Part shown: piece by piece, positions 22,715 through 34,462 of the stretch
How the letters are laid out: every line of letters begins with the position of its first letter
Numbering within the stretch: position 1 is the stretch's first letter
DNA from: CBDATY01 sp965200445
GTDB lineage: Bacteria; Bacillota_I; Bacilli_A; Mycoplasmatales; Mycoplasmataceae
Assembly (NCBI GenBank): GCA_965200445.1
Contig: OZ241341.1
Span: 496,001 to 560,000, forward strand
Length of the DNA: 64,000 bases
Direction: 5' to 3'
Program-made: the position numbers and the translations under genes
Notes under the pieces: generated by a model
Seen by the model: the letters and a program-made list of their open reading frames with translations, nothing else
The model's database searches: none
What the model was told of the DNA's origin: nothing

Positions 22715-25427
22715 TGATGATGTGCGCCATAAATGGTTAGAATTTTTTAAAGACAATAATCACATTGTTTTAGAACCAAGCTCTTTGGTGCCAGTTGATG
22801 ATAAATCATTGTTGTGGATTAATTCGGGGATAGCCACTCTCAAACCATATTTTGATGGTCGCTTGCGGCCGCCTCATCCGAATTTAACTAATTGTCAAAG
22901 AGTGTTAAGAACAACTGATGTTGAAAATGTAGGAACGACATTACGACATAATACTTTTTTTGAAATGCTAGGTAATTTCTCCATTGGTGGGTATTTTAAA
23001 GAAACTGCTATTTTGTATGCCTGAGAATTTTTAACTAATGCTAAATGAATGGGTCTGGATCCGAAGCGTTTATTTATAACTGTTTACAAGGAAGATACAG
23101 TATCATATAATATCTGACGCAACAAAATTAAAGTAGCTAATGATCATATTATTAAAGGTGATAAGCAGCAAAACTGGTGAGAAATTGGGGAAGGCCCTTG
23201 TGGGCCTTGTACAGAAATTTTCTATGATCGTGGCGCTGATTATGACCCCGAAAACAAAGGTTTGGCCTTATTACAAAACAATATTGATAGTGATCGCTAT
23301 TTAGAAATTTGAAACATTGTGTTTTCAGAATTTTACAGCAATAATAATGGTCAATATAGTAACCTTCCTCAGAAAAATATTGATACTGGTGCGGGATTAG
23401 AGCGGTTAATGTGCATTGCTCAGCAATCTGCTAGTCCTTTTGAAACTGATCTTTTTAGACCTATTATTGATCGCCTAGCAAAATTAACAGATTTGCGGTA
23501 CGATCCCAGTCTGCCAGATTCTAAGGAAACTAAAGCCTTTCGTATTATCGCTGACCACGTCAGAGCAGTTGTAATGACAATTTTTGATGGTGTCTTCCCT
23601 GGTAATAAAGGTCAAAGTTATGTCGTCCGTAGTTTATTGCGCCGGGCAGTTATTGCGGGTCGAAGACTTAATATTGATAAACCCTTTTTATACCAGCTGG
23701 TTGAAGTTGTTATTAAAACTTTAAAAAATTTCTACCCTAAATTAATTAGTTATGCACAAACTATTGAGAACACTATTCAACAAGAAGAAATCACCTTTGC
23801 TAGCATTTTGGCAAAAGGTTTGAAGCAGTGGCATAAAATGATTGCTCAGAAACATCACCTAAATGCCTTATCTGTTTTTCGCTTGCATGATACTTTTGGG
23901 CTACCACTTAGTTTAATAAAAGAATCTGCTCTTGAGAATAAGATTGAGTATGATCATGAAGCTGTTAATACTTTGATCCAAAACCACAGAAGGTTATCAC
24001 AAAAGAGTCAAAAATACGAAGAACGTTTTGCTAAAAATAGTCAGATACTAGCTAAGTGTCAAGTTACTTCAGAACCCATGTATGAATCTTGTGACAAGAT
24101 TACTGATAGCAAGGTGGTTTTTGTATGTGATGCTGATAAAATCGTTGAAAAACTGGTAGATCAAACCGGATTTATTATCTTAGATAAAACTCCTTTTTAT
24201 GCAGAAAAGGGAGGACAAAGGGGAGATCGCGGCTTAATTTCTGGCCCTCACGGTACAGCCCAAGTGCTAGATGTTCAAATCGGACCTAACGGACAATATA
24301 TTCATTCTGTGGCTGTTGCAGGCGCCATTACCTTACAGGATGTTGTTGTCGCTGAAGTAGATAGTGATGTGCGTAAATATACTCGTAAAAATCACTCAGG
24401 TACTCATATTTTGCATGCTGCGATTCGTAATGTGCTAGGTCCAGAGGCTCAGCAAATGGGGTCCTTTAATGATAATGAACGTTTAAGGATTGATATTAAT
24501 TTTTTTGGCAAAATAACTCCTGCCCAAGTGCAACTTATCGAAGATGAAGCGAATGCAGCTATTAAAAAATCGATTCCTTGTCAAATATTTTATACTGACC
24601 TAGATACTGCTATTCATAAGTATAAGGCGCTAGCTTTTTTTGGCGAAAAATATGAACAACAAGTCCGTGTTGTTAAATTCGGTGATTATTCTTGTGAACT
24701 GTGTGGGGGGACCCATTGTAATAATACCGTTGAAATTGAAGATTTATTAATTACTGGTTTTGAGTCCAAGGGACAAAACCAATATCGTTTTTACGCATTA
24801 ACTAGTCATTGAGCGATTAAAAATTATGCCATGCAATTTATCGGTCGTCTACAAAATTTAATCGCCAAAGAAAAAGCATGAATATTAATGAAACAAAAAT
24901 TAATACAAGACACATCATTATTAGCTTTAATAGCTAAATTAGAAACCATTGTGATTAATCATCAGAACATTGTTAAGGCAAAACAATTATATGCCCAATA
25001 TCAGCAAGCTCTTGTTACATATCGAAAGAAAATCATTCATATTGAAGAACAAAAAACCTTAGACCAATTATCTAATTTAAAGATTATTCCATTGGCATCA
25101 ATTAATTTAATCATCGCAAACTTAAAAAATGTATCTTTTGGCGCTTTAAAAAGTTTGTCTGATCAGTACCAAAACCTCCATTCTAATTTGGTGGTATTAT
25201 TGTATATTCACGGAAAACGAAGTAAATATCAATTTTTAATTAGTAATAGTGCAGGCCCTAGCTTTTCTCCTCGAAATATTATTACTAATTTTTTGCAAGC
25301 GCAGATTGATCCCAACACTAAAGGGGGCGGTAGTGAACGTTTTGGACAAGGTTCATTTCAAACTTCGCTACAAGATGAGGAATTAGAACATCAAATGATA
25401 CGGTGAATTAATGATAACCCAAAGTAA
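22686..25427 (+). CDS. alaS: Alanyl-tRNA synthetase
   Basis: AlaRS charges tRNA-Ala and edits mischarged Ser/Gly. The 913-residue protein has the class II catalytic core (WINSGIATLKPYFDG, RTTDVENVGTTLRHNTFFEMLGNFSIGGYF), the tRNA-recognition region, and the editing domain with the zinc ligands HSGTHILH and CELCGGTHC. The C-Ala region ends with a Gly-rich GGGSERFGQGSFQTS segment. It starts inside the relA end and overlaps ruvX by 17 bp. Several TGA-Trp codons, including one in the C-terminal helix IRWIND that follows family habit (WV/WI). Confidence 0.95.
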
Positions 25428-25848
25428 TAAATGTTATTTAGGGTTGGACATTGGTGATAAAACGATTGGTATAGCAATTAGTCAAGGTTTTATAGCTAAC
25501 CCTCTAACCACTTTGCGTTTTGCTCAGTATGATTTTTTGTCCCCAGTACTTACTATTGCTCAACTCTGCAAAGATAAACATGTAACAGATATAGTAGTGG
25601 GGTACCCAATTAGCTTAAGTGGTCAAACCAACCAGCGCACTAAAGTCATTGATGACATAATTAGTTTAATGCAAAACCATTGCAGTAAGGACGTGCGTTT
25701 TCATAAATTTAATGAGCAATTAACCACTAAATTGGCCCACCAATATATGTTAAGTGCTAATCTAAGTCGTCAAAAACGTAAAAGTAAAAAGGATACTTTA
25801 GCTGCGCAAATAATTTTAAATGATTTTTTAAAAAGCCAATTATCTTAG
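25411..25848 (+). CDS. ruvX: RuvX/YqgF family Holliday junction resolvase-like protein
   Basis: This 145-residue protein has the RNase H-like YqgF fold: YLGLDIGDKTIGIAIS (with the conserved Asp), DIVVGYPISLSG, and the C-terminal SKKDTLAAQIIL, corresponding to the family motif DxxAAxxIL with its acidic residue. YqgF is involved in 16S rRNA 5'-end processing and/or Holliday junction metabolism. It lies between alaS and greA exactly as in B. subtilis and many Firmicutes, and overlaps alaS. Confidence 0.92.
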   Translation: MITQSNKCYLGLDIGDKTIGIAISQGFIANPLTTLRFAQYDFLSPVLTIAQLCKDKHVTDIVVGYPISLSGQTNQRTKVIDDIISLMQNHCSKDVRFHKFNEQLTTKLAHQYMLSANLSRQKRKSKKDTLAAQIILNDFLKSQLS

Positions 25849-25868
25849 TTTTAATAATGATTAATAGG

Positions 25869-25874
25869 TATAAT
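25869..25874 (+). promoter_or_regulatory. Promoter -10 box of greA
   Basis: TATAAT at 25869-25874, in the 69-bp gap between ruvX and greA, would give a leader of about 37 bases before the GTG start. A weak AAAAGG ribosome site lies in the leader. Confidence 0.5.
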
Positions 25875-25917
25875 GTTTAGGAATTTTTAGAAACAAATTT
25901 GTTTTAAAAGGCTTATA

Positions 25918-26394
25918 GTGAAAAACGATGTTATTTTAACCAATAAAGGTTTACAAGAATTAAAAAAAGAGCTCAATGAATTAATTAATATAAAGCGACC
26001 GAGCATTATTAAAGAGCTAAAAGAAGCCCGAGCACAGCAGGATTTGTCAGAAAATGCTGGTTATGAAGCAGCTAGGGCGCACCAAGCATCAGTAGAAAGC
26101 AGAATCAACCAAATAGAATCACTACTTAAGCAAGCTACCATTGTCAAAGTAGATACCAAAAACCAGGATACCGTTAAAATTGGTAGTACAGTAGTTATTT
26201 ATAATCACAATACTAAAAAAACTTCAGAAATCCAGATTTTAGGGCCTCTAGAAGCTGATCCTTTTGCCAACATTATTTCAACCTCCTCACCATTAGGGCA
26301 GGCGTTACTAAATAAAAAAATCAATAATGTTGCTGTAGTGAAGCTACCAAGTCAAAGCTATAAAGTAGAAATTAAGGCCATTAAGCACGCTTAA
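25918..26394 (+). CDS. greA: Transcription elongation factor GreA
   Basis: GreA stimulates transcript cleavage by stalled RNA polymerase. The 158-residue product shows the N-terminal coiled coil with the tip acidic pair (QQDLSENAGYEAAR, residues about 41-54; family form GDLSENAEY) and the C-terminal FKBP-like domain (IGSTVVIYNHNTKK, ISTSSPLGQALLNK). The start is a GTG, chosen because VILTNKGLQELKKEL is the family N-terminus and no ATG is available upstream. Convergent with plsY, with 12 bp between stops. Confidence 0.95.
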   Translation: MKNDVILTNKGLQELKKELNELINIKRPSIIKELKEARAQQDLSENAGYEAARAHQASVESRINQIESLLKQATIVKVDTKNQDTVKIGSTVVIYNHNTKKTSEIQILGPLEADPFANIISTSSPLGQALLNKKINNVAVVKLPSQSYKVEIKAIKHA

Positions 26395-26406
26395 GAGCTT
26401 TAACTA

Positions 26407-27162
26407 TTATGGTGTGTGCTTAGATAGCACCAATTTTTGTTCGGTTTTGTGCAAAATACGATAAATATTGCTTTGGTGTCGCCAGAAACTCATAAGGCCA
26501 AACACCATAATTACTATATTAATAGTATAGATAATATGGTCACTATAAGCGCTGCCAGTCGCAAGCCGATGAGCTTGGTTAAATCATAATAAGTTAGAAT
26601 TCAGAGTTTGTGAAGTAGAAGCATTAAGACTACTTAAGCCTGATAATTGCGGAATCCAACATACAATCATAACCGCAATGCAAGCTGCTAGGCTTGAGAC
26701 GGATACCCTGCGAAAAATAAAAAAAAGACTTCATCAAATACTAGCAAAAACAATAAAAAAGTAAGGATTAATCATCCAAGTTAATCCAATAAAGCATGAT
26801 ACGCCTTTGCCACCCTTAAATTTATAGAAAACCGGGAAATTATGTCCCACCAAAGTGGCAATGGTGATCGGATAGTAGGGGATGTGGCCATCAATACGTC
26901 CTGACAGCCCTTGGATGAAACTTAATCCCCAAATAATCACCAGACAAATGGGAATTTTGATCATATCAAGGAGAAATACAATACCGCCTCATTTTACCCC
27001 CAGTACACGGACTGCATTAGTTGCTCCAGCATTTTTGCTGTGGTAATTACGAGGATCTTTATTAAAAAAGTATTTACCAATTATAATTGCAAAATTAATT
27101 GACCCTATTAAATAAGATATTATGATTCCTAAAATAATTATTAAAAAATTAAGGCTGCCCAT
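26407..27162 (-). CDS. plsY: Glycerol-3-phosphate acyltransferase PlsY
   Basis: PlsY transfers an acyl group from acyl-phosphate to glycerol-3-phosphate in phospholipid synthesis. The 251-residue membrane protein has the family motifs: SYLIGSINFA near the N-terminus, DPRNYHSKNAGATNAVRVLG, and GHNFPVFYKFKGGKGVS. About five TMs are visible; several TGA-Trp codons fall in them. I chose ATG 27162 over a TTG at 27177. The C-terminus is longer than usual by a polar tail (QSNIYRILHKTEQKL). It is divergent from parE-parC, as in B. subtilis (yneS-parE-parC). Confidence 0.93.
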
Positions 27163-27209
27163 AAAATAAATTGTCAAAAATAGTTTGCGTAATCATTAAT
27201 ATTTTTAAT

Positions 27210-27215
27210 TATAAT
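27210..27215 (+). promoter_or_regulatory. Candidate -10 box of parE
   Basis: TATAAT at 27210-27215 lies 39 bases before the parE ATG in the plsY/parE divergent gap. The surroundings are almost pure A/T, so chance matches are likely. Confidence 0.35.
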
Positions 27216-27254
27216 CTATATATAAAATTAAAACCTTTTATTGTTTATTAAGTA

Positions 27255-29144
27255 ATGTCCGTTAAAAAATCATACACATCTGAGCAAATAACTGTTTTAG
27301 AAGGTCTCGAAGCTGTTCGTGCGCGTCCGGGCATGTACATTGGTGCTACTGATAATGGTGGTATGCATCATCTCTTGTGAGAAATTGTAAATAATTCCAT
27401 TGATGAGTCTTTAGCGGGATACTGTAATAAGATAAATGTAGTGATTCATAATGACTATACTGTAGAAGTATCTGATAATGGACGCGGAATTCCTTTAGAG
27501 CGCCATAAACTAGGCAGAGACACTCCCGAATTAATTTTTACCACCTTGCATGCAGGTGGTAAATTCAATAATGAAGCATACCCCTTTTCGGGCGGACTGC
27601 ACGGAGTAGGGGCTTCAGTCGTGAATGCTTTATCATCTCAATTAGACATTGAAATATTTCGGGATCATAAAAAAGCCGTTATTAAATTTCATAAAAATGG
27701 CATATTAAAACAACCCCTAACTATTTTAGAGCCTACTACTAAAACAGGTACTATGGTTAAATTTACTGCTGATAGCAGCATTTTTAAAAATTGTGCTTTT
27801 AAATTTGATGTGGTAAGTCGTTTTCTTGAAGAAATGGCCTATTTAAATAATGGACTGAGTATTCGCCTGACAGACAAACGCAACTCTCAAAAAAAGGATT
27901 TTTATTTTCAAGAAGGTCTGTTGGCCTTTATTAACAAACTGTCTCAAAATCAAAAAACCATTAATAGCCCAGTAATTTTTCAAGGTACCGAAGAGGGGGT
28001 GTGGTTTCGCATTGCTTTTTTGTATTCCATGAATTTTACTGAATGCGTTTTATCGTTTGCTAATAATATTAAAACTGCTTTTGGCGGCACCCATGATACA
28101 GGATTTAGGAATGGTTTAGCTAAAAGTTGTAGTCAATTTGCTCGTCAAAATAATTTACTTAAAGATAAGGACCGGGACTTTAACTTAAGCGAAATTAAAG
28201 AAGGTTTAAATGCAATTATAACGGTCAAAATACCCGAAAAGATTGTTGAATTTGAAGGCCAAACTAAGTCTCGACTAGGAACAGCTGTGGTTCGTAATAT
28301 TATTGATAAAGCGACACGAAAAGAGGTAGGGCACTGGTTGCAAGCTAACCCTGTATCTGCGACTAGAATCATTCAAAAATTATTACAAGTTCGTAAAATC
28401 AGAGAGTTGAGCAAAAAAGAACGCTTAACTGCTTCTAATTTAAAAAATTGAAAAAATAGTTTTGTTGGTAAGCTAACCCCAGCTCGTAGTAAAAATAGTA
28501 AACTGACAGAATTATTTCTGGTTGAGGGGGACTCTGCTGAGGGTAGTGCTAAATCAGGGCGTGATAGTAAACACCAAGCGATTCTCCCCTTAAGAGGTAA
28601 AGTTATTAATGCTGAAAAAGCCCAAGAACAAAGTATTTTAAATAATAAAGAAATTCAATCGATTATTGCCAGCATAGGAGCGGGCTATGGGGCAGGCTTT
28701 AACATCAATGAAGTTAAATATAATAAAATTATTATTATGACCGATGCAGATACTGATGGCGCTCATATTCAGGTGTTATTATTAGTGTTCTTCTATCGTT
28801 ATATGAGAGATTTATTTAATAATCATCGGATTTATTTAGCAGTCCCTCCGTTGTATAAATTGATTTTTAAAAAAAATGATCAACCTGTTTATGTATGAAA
28901 CGAAGCAGAGTATGAGGAAATGATTAAAGGTAAAAAACCGTTTATTACCCAACGTTATAAAGGTTTGGGTGAAATGAATCCTGACCAACTCTGGGATACA
29001 ACTATGAACCCTGAAACTCGGCGTTTAATTTGCGTAACCATTGATGATATTTTTCATACTGAGGAACAAATTATTACTCTGATGGGTACTGATAATACTA
29101 ATCGTAAAAATTGAATTAATGAAAATATTAATTTTGATAATTAA
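27255..29144 (+). CDS. parE: DNA topoisomerase IV subunit B (ParE)
   Basis: ParE is the ATPase subunit of topoisomerase IV, which decatenates daughter chromosomes. The 629-residue protein has the GHKL ATPase (LEAVRARPGMYIG, NNSIDESLAG with the catalytic Glu, DNGRGIP, GGLHGVGASVVNALS), the transducer domain, and the TOPRIM domain with EGDSAEGSAKSGR and the DTDGAHI acidic motif, then RYKGLGEMNPDQLW. Pairing with parC 8 bp downstream, rather than gyrA, indicates ParE rather than GyrB. Confidence 0.92.
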
Positions 29145-29152
29145 CCACTGTC

Positions 29153-31669
29153 ATGGCAAATAAATTGGAAAATAATAATAATTTGTATTTAGATAATGTA
29201 GTAGCAGACCGTTTTGCTCGTTATGCGAAATACATTATTCAAGAACGAGCTTTGCCCAATATTAATGATGGTCTCAAGCCTGTACAGCGCAGGATTATAT
29301 ATGCCATGCAGCAATTAAAGATCACTCATGAAGCTAATTATAAAAAGTCGGCCCGCATCGTAGGGGAAGTGATTGGAAAATATCACCCCCACGGTGATAC
29401 TTCTGTTTATGATGCTTTAGTCCGAATGTCACAGCCTTGAAAATTACGCTACCCTTTAATTGATTTTCAAGGTAATAAAGGGTCCATTGATGGTGATACT
29501 GCTGCTGCTATGCGCTACACTGAAGTAAGGTTAGCAGGGTTGTGTGAATTTTTATATAAATATTTAAATCCGTCAATTGTTACTTTTGCTGATAATTTTG
29601 ATAATTCTGAAATAGAGCCATTGGAATTACCAGCCCAGCTACCATTTGTTTTGTTAAATGGCACTAGTGGCATTGCTGCTGGATATGCTTCTAATATCCC
29701 ATCACATAATTTAAGAGAAGTTATTAAAGCCACTATTAAAATGATTGAAAATCCTAATATTACTTTAGGTCAAATTTTAAAAATCATTAAAGGGCCTGAT
29801 TTCCCGACAGGAGGTATTTTAACTAATCCCAGAGATTTTTTAAGTATTTATAAAAAAGGTCAGGGAGTATTCAAACTAGAATCAAGAATTAAGGCAGGTC
29901 CAAATAGCTTAGTTGTAACTGAAATTCCTTTTAATTTAGGTAAAACTGCTTTACTAAAGCAATTAGATAAAATCCGCTTTGATAAACCTAATTTGCAAAT
30001 CAAACAAATTATTGATGAAAGCGATCGTAATGGTTTACGTATTAACATTAAGCTTGCTAGCGCAGTGAAACCAGAATTTATTAAAAATTATTTATTGGCT
30101 CATTCTTCTTTAAGATTAAATTTTAATTATAACTGCATTGTCATTGTGGATGGCAAACCGCAACAGCTTAATTTAAAAGAAATTTTGCACCACTTTATTA
30201 CTTTTAACCAAAAGTTAATTAGGTCTGAGCTAAGAAGAGTTCTAGCTTTAGATGAAAAACAATTGGAAATTGTGCGTGGCTTAATTAAAGCTCAAGATAT
30301 GATAGATCAAGTGATTAAAATTATAAGGGCAGCCACCAATAAAATAACTGCTATTGAAAGCTTAATCAAACAATTACAGTTTTCCAGCTTACAGGCAGAA
30401 TCCATTGTTAATTTGCGGTTGTACCGCTTAACATCGACTATGGCTTTTAACTTCCAAAAAGAGGCTAGCGAATTGCAAAGTAAAATTGATGCAGCAAACA
30501 ATATTTTGGCTTCGGATAAAAATCTGGCTATTTACCAAGCGCAAGAATTAAATAAAATCGCTACTCTATTTGCTGATGATCGTAGAACCTTAATTAAAAA
30601 TGTTGTCACTTCAAATGACGTTAACGAAATGGATTTAGCTGTCAAAAAAGATATTGATATTTGCTTTACTCGTAATGGTTATGTGCGCATCACAGCTCCT
30701 AATTCATCTAATTTAGCTCAAGCTTGTAAGCTACTAAAACAAAATGATGTTGTGGTGAATTTTATACATACTTCTAATTTTGAAAATGTAAAAATTATTA
30801 CTAGTGCTGGAAGAGCCACTTTATTGAAGTTGTATAATTTAGGCTTTAATAATCAACGCACTCCCTGAACCCATTTTTACACAATGCACAAAATGGCAGA
30901 TGGTGAAAAAATTATTTATGCCGCTATTGCCGATTGAAGTGGTCCGGACGCAAGAGTCCTTTTAACCACCAAAAATGGCATGACAAAACAGATGCTTTCT
31001 TCTAATATGACGTGAAGTTATAATTTGCAAAAAATCATTAAATTAAAGCCTTCTGATGAATTAAAAACCATAACATTAAACAAGCAGTTACCCTGAGTAG
31101 TTTATCTGACCAAAAGTGGTTATAGCGCTCGTTATCAATCAAATGACTTGCCCTTACAATCTCAATCGGCGATGGGGGTTAAAGCATTAAGTCTCAAAGC
31201 TAATGATGAATTGCTAGGTGGTTATTTTGGCAATAATGATGATAACCTATTAGTTATTAATGATGTTGGTCAATATAAAAAGCTGTCTTTAAAAAAAATT
31301 GCTTTGTTTAATCGTCCAGTAACAGGAGTGCGATACTTTCCTCGCTTAAAAACAAGCAATTTAGCTCAACAGTTTGTGCTTGTTAACAACGAAGATGCAA
31401 TTTATGTGATAAATAAGCAAAGCGTGGAATTACAAGCATTGGAGGATTGCTCTTTAACGTCCCATAATTTAACACACCGCTTTAGTAAAATCACCGATTT
31501 TAATATTGCTTATATTCTGTGGTTGAAAAATAAACAAACCAATAAAAATCATCTATTACCAAATCTAAATAAAACTGCTCAAGCAGTCCCTAAGGTTAAG
31601 ACACCCAAGAGTGATGATCATGCTAGTGAATCAATTAATCTCACCTTAAATTTTGAAGATTTATTGTAA
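29153..31669 (+). CDS. parC: DNA topoisomerase IV subunit A (ParC)
   Basis: ParC carries the DNA-cleaving tyrosine of topoisomerase IV. The 838-residue protein has RALPNINDGLKPVQRRIIYA (the VQRR form is typical of ParC; GyrA has VHRR), GEVIGKYHPHGDTSVYDALV and the catalytic AAMRYTEVRL with Tyr122. The tower, coiled-coil and a diverged C-terminal beta-pinwheel domain (no GyrA box seen) follow. Several TGA-Trp codons cluster in the C-terminal domain. It follows parE by 8 bp. Confidence 0.93.
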
Positions 31670-31842
31670 TTTTATAAAACAATAAATGTAGTAAAATAAT
31701 ATTTATCTTTCTTATAAATTATTCTAATGTTTGTAAAAAGCAATTTTATGCTAAATGCTAGTTACAAATAATAATGTTTGGGACTGAATAAATGAATATT
31801 ATTACTTTTTGTTATGTTATTAACTGGTTTAATTACTAGTAC

Positions 31843-32370
31843 ATGAGGTTAATTTGGATGCATAATAAAATTAATATCAAAAATATATTTTTAAGCTTCT
31901 TCTTTTTGTCAGCCTGCACATTAGGGATATCAATGGGTGTGCTAGCAAACCTACCCCCTAAATTTGATAATTCGCTTCCGGCCAATACTAAAATTGAAAT
32001 TAATTTTATTGATTCGAAGATAGGTTTTACACCGGAAAATCCTAAGCGATTTAAATATGTGGTTCCTAGTAAAATTAAGCAACCTTCTAGTTATTCCTAT
32101 GCAGATAATAACAATGTGCTATATTTTTGGCTTAATCAAACCAACATTTGTCATTTTAAGAATTATGTAGGGTTAGGGAAATTACTGGTGTGAGTATGGC
32201 TAAAGGGTCAAAAAATTAAAAATCAAGGAGATAGTTACTGAAGGATCGCTTCTCCTACTAATAATAAACAATGTGATTCCACAAAACCATATTACTGTAG
32301 CGCAGGGGTGTCATCTTTAGCAATGAATCATAATGAAAATATATACTCCATCATTTACTATGTACCATAG
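31843..32370 (+). CDS. Secreted or lipoprotein-like hypothetical protein
   Basis: The 175-residue product begins with a positively charged stretch and a hydrophobic segment ending FFFLSACTLGISMG. LSAC is a plausible lipobox with Cys25 (Cys20 if the internal ATG at 31858 is the start), but the segment stays hydrophobic beyond the Cys, so an N-terminal anchor is also possible. The rest is polar, with several cysteines (NICHF, NKQCDS, YYCSAG) and two TGA-Trp codons. It is convergent with the ABC permease gene. Family not recognised; probably a surface protein. Confidence 0.5.
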
Positions 32371-32395
32371 TTAATATTAGGTGACTGCGTTTGCC

Positions 32396-33250
32396 TTATC
32401 GGGACCAGTTAAATTTACGATATGCAAAGTAAAACCCTAGACTGAAACCACCTGCTCCTGCTAAAACCCAAAGGATTCAATAAATCACTTGCAATCAGAT
32501 AGCTAAGTGAATAACACCGTTATTGCCATTAGCGCTTGGATAATCTAAAGAAGACCCAATTCAATTTAAAGAAAAGTTTTGCCCATCCTCGATATTGGGG
32601 ACAATATTAATTACGTTAAACAATAAAATTAAAACAACTAAAACCAGCGGGAAAATACCCATCCCGATAGCGTTTGATCAACACATACTATTGATCATCA
32701 GTTGAACACCAATTAAGATCAACATAATTATCATAGTATAAAAGAAATTTACTGCTAATCGATAGTTGAAAACAATGTTTAAGGTTGTTTTAATGACGTT
32801 ACTGCCAATTGCCTGATTATTATCAACTAAAATCAGCACAGCGATAAAATCAATAACTATTAATACAAGAATACTAACTATAGAATGCCAAACCGAAGAT
32901 CAGATTAAGCTGAGGTGAAACGCTTTTCGGTTAACCCCACTTAAACCTAAGCGTTTATACATAATATTAGCTTTCATTTCAAACAGGATGCGATTTCAAA
33001 TTCCAAAAATAGAGCAGCTAACAGCTATGAGCATGGATATAAAAACTGCATTAGAATTGCTTATTAAAGCGTCATCAAAGTTTTCGGCAGTTATTGATTG
33101 TAAAAAGTAGGATATAAATATAATGAATACAGATATATAACTGATATTTATCGTTCAATGTGTTTTGTAATATTGATTAAGAATATAATTGGAAGCTTTA
33201 AACTGATATTTAAGTGTGTGTTTTTTAACACGAGAAAAATTATATTCCAT
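32396..33250 (-). CDS. ABC-2 type transporter permease
   Basis: A 284-residue membrane protein with about six hydrophobic segments: residues 30-55, 65-85, 115-137, 155-185, 195-215 and 250-275. The frame contains many TGA-Trp codons, so it is invisible under the standard code. It begins 2 bp after the stop of the ATPase gene, so the two form an operon and very likely one ABC exporter. The low sequence conservation of ABC-2 permeases means the class rests mainly on topology and on the neighbour. The substrate cannot be inferred. Confidence 0.7.
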
Positions 33251-33252
33251 TA

Positions 33253-34056
33253 TTAATCTTCTCTCCTCTGCGTACTGTGATTAGCATTATTAAGTCTAGA
33301 AAGCTCTTTTTTTCAAGGTAAAACGCTTTTGCTAAAAGCAGTGTTGGTATTAAAATAGTGATCCTTTTCAGCATAGTAATTAGTAAACCGTTTTTTTACA
33401 AATTCAGTAATGGAGCCATGCTTGTTTATAACTTCTTGAATCGTACTTAGATATAATATGGTACCGTTAATCAGCACTAAGATTTTATTACAATTTCTTT
33501 CAATTTCCTCTAATTCATGGGAAACTAGAATCATGGCTTTGACTTTTTTAGATATTCTATTAATATATCGATAAATCATTTCCCGTGAATTAATATCTAA
33601 TCCTGATGCTAATTCATCTAAAATCATAATGTCGGGGTGGTGAATTGTCGCCAAAAGGATATTTACCCTTTGTTTTTGGCCACCAGATAATTCGTTTACA
33701 GGAACTAGCATAATATCTGCTAAGCCAAGCATTTTTAGTGATTCTTCTAGGTGTTGTTCATTAAGAGTGAGGCAGTAGCTTTTAATGTAAAATTTACAAA
33801 AATCTCACGTGGTAAGTTTTGTTGGAAAAGGGTTTTCTTGTAATTGCATCCCGAACACTAAATCTGGTTCAATCTCAATGGAGCCTGAATCGTGCGGCCT
33901 TAGACCAGCGATAATTTCACACAAAGTGGTTTTACCATTGCCGTTAGGACCAACAATTCCGATTCGATCTCCATCGCTAATGGTTAGATCAATATCTTTG
34001 AGGACAGGTTTCTGAGAATAGAACTTATTAAGTTTCTTGATTTCAATCAATTTCAT
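33253..34056 (-). CDS. ABC transporter ATP-binding protein
   Basis: A 267-residue nucleotide-binding domain with Walker A GPNGNGKTT, signature LSGGQKQR, Walker B IMILDELASGLD (Glu present) and the switch His in LVSHE. Two TGA-Trp codons. The D-loop and short C-terminal tail are typical of ABC-2 exporters. It lies upstream of the permease with 2 bp between. The start at 34056 is fixed by the promoter, whose -10 ends 6 bases before the ATG; no ribosome site is seen. Confidence 0.9.
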
Positions 34057-34062
34057 GAAGGT

Positions 34063-34068
34063 ATAGTA
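34063..34068 (-). promoter_or_regulatory. Promoter -10 box of the ABC exporter operon, leaderless
   Basis: On the minus strand TACTAT (complement of 34063-34068) lies 6 bases before the ATG of the ATPase gene, the same spacing as at 5649 and 63627. No ribosome-binding site is present. One mismatch to TATAAT. Confidence 0.4.
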
Positions 34069-34248
34069 CTCGCATAAATGGTTTTAAATAATATTATTAT
34101 TATTATGACTTAATTTGGAATTATTTTTAGTAATTTATTATTTTACTGTAGGTTCAAATCATAAACATCATCACAATATTATTAAGATTAACATTAATAA
34201 GCAAGATTGCAATATATGAAATTTTATGTTAAATTATTTTCTAGCGTT

Positions 34249-34254
34249 TATATT
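34249..34254 (+). promoter_or_regulatory. Candidate -10 box of rpmG
   Basis: TATATT at 34249-34254 in the 224-bp divergent gap would give a leader of about 20 bases before the rpmG ATG at 34281. The rest of the gap is A/T-rich and I see no hairpin or other gene in it. Confidence 0.35.
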
Positions 34255-34280
34255 AGTCAAAAAACGAATGTGGTTCAAAT

Positions 34281-34433
34281 ATGTCTAGAGAAGGAGTTTT
34301 ATTACGTTGCGGTCAATGCAAAAATGAAAATTATTTAGCCAAACGTAATAAAAGAAAACAAACCGAGAAAATTAGTTGCATGAAGTTTTGCAAAAATTGT
34401 AATCAACGTATTTTGCATACTGAAAAAAAATAG
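34281..34433 (+). CDS. rpmG: 50S ribosomal protein L33
   Basis: A 50-residue ribosomal protein with the L33 pattern: REGVLLRCGQCKNENYLAKR, then CKNCNQRILHTEKK. Two Cys pairs (RCGQCK and FCKNC) make it a zinc-binding L33. The family TKKN segment is replaced by RKQTEK. It starts a new transcript upstream of pepP. Confidence 0.9.
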   Translation: MSREGVLLRCGQCKNENYLAKRNKRKQTEKISCMKFCKNCNQRILHTEKK

Positions 34434-34462
34434 TGCAAAACGAGAAAGGTTTTCACGAAGCT

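Noticed and set aside
26381..26394. TTAAGC-AC-GCTTAA palindrome at the greA stop
   Set aside because: A 6-bp A/T-rich stem with a 2-base loop and no T-run; not enough for a terminator, though both genes end here.
27162..27178. TTG start at 27177 and TTGACA as a -35 box for plsY
   Set aside because: The ATG at 27162 begins the family-like MGSLNF segment. The TTGACA is only about 12 bases from that ATG, too close to serve as a -35.
34057..34280. Possible RNA gene in the largest gap
   Set aside because: No tRNA-like folds, no conserved boxes and no strong hairpins; only A/T-rich promoter-like sequence for the divergent genes.
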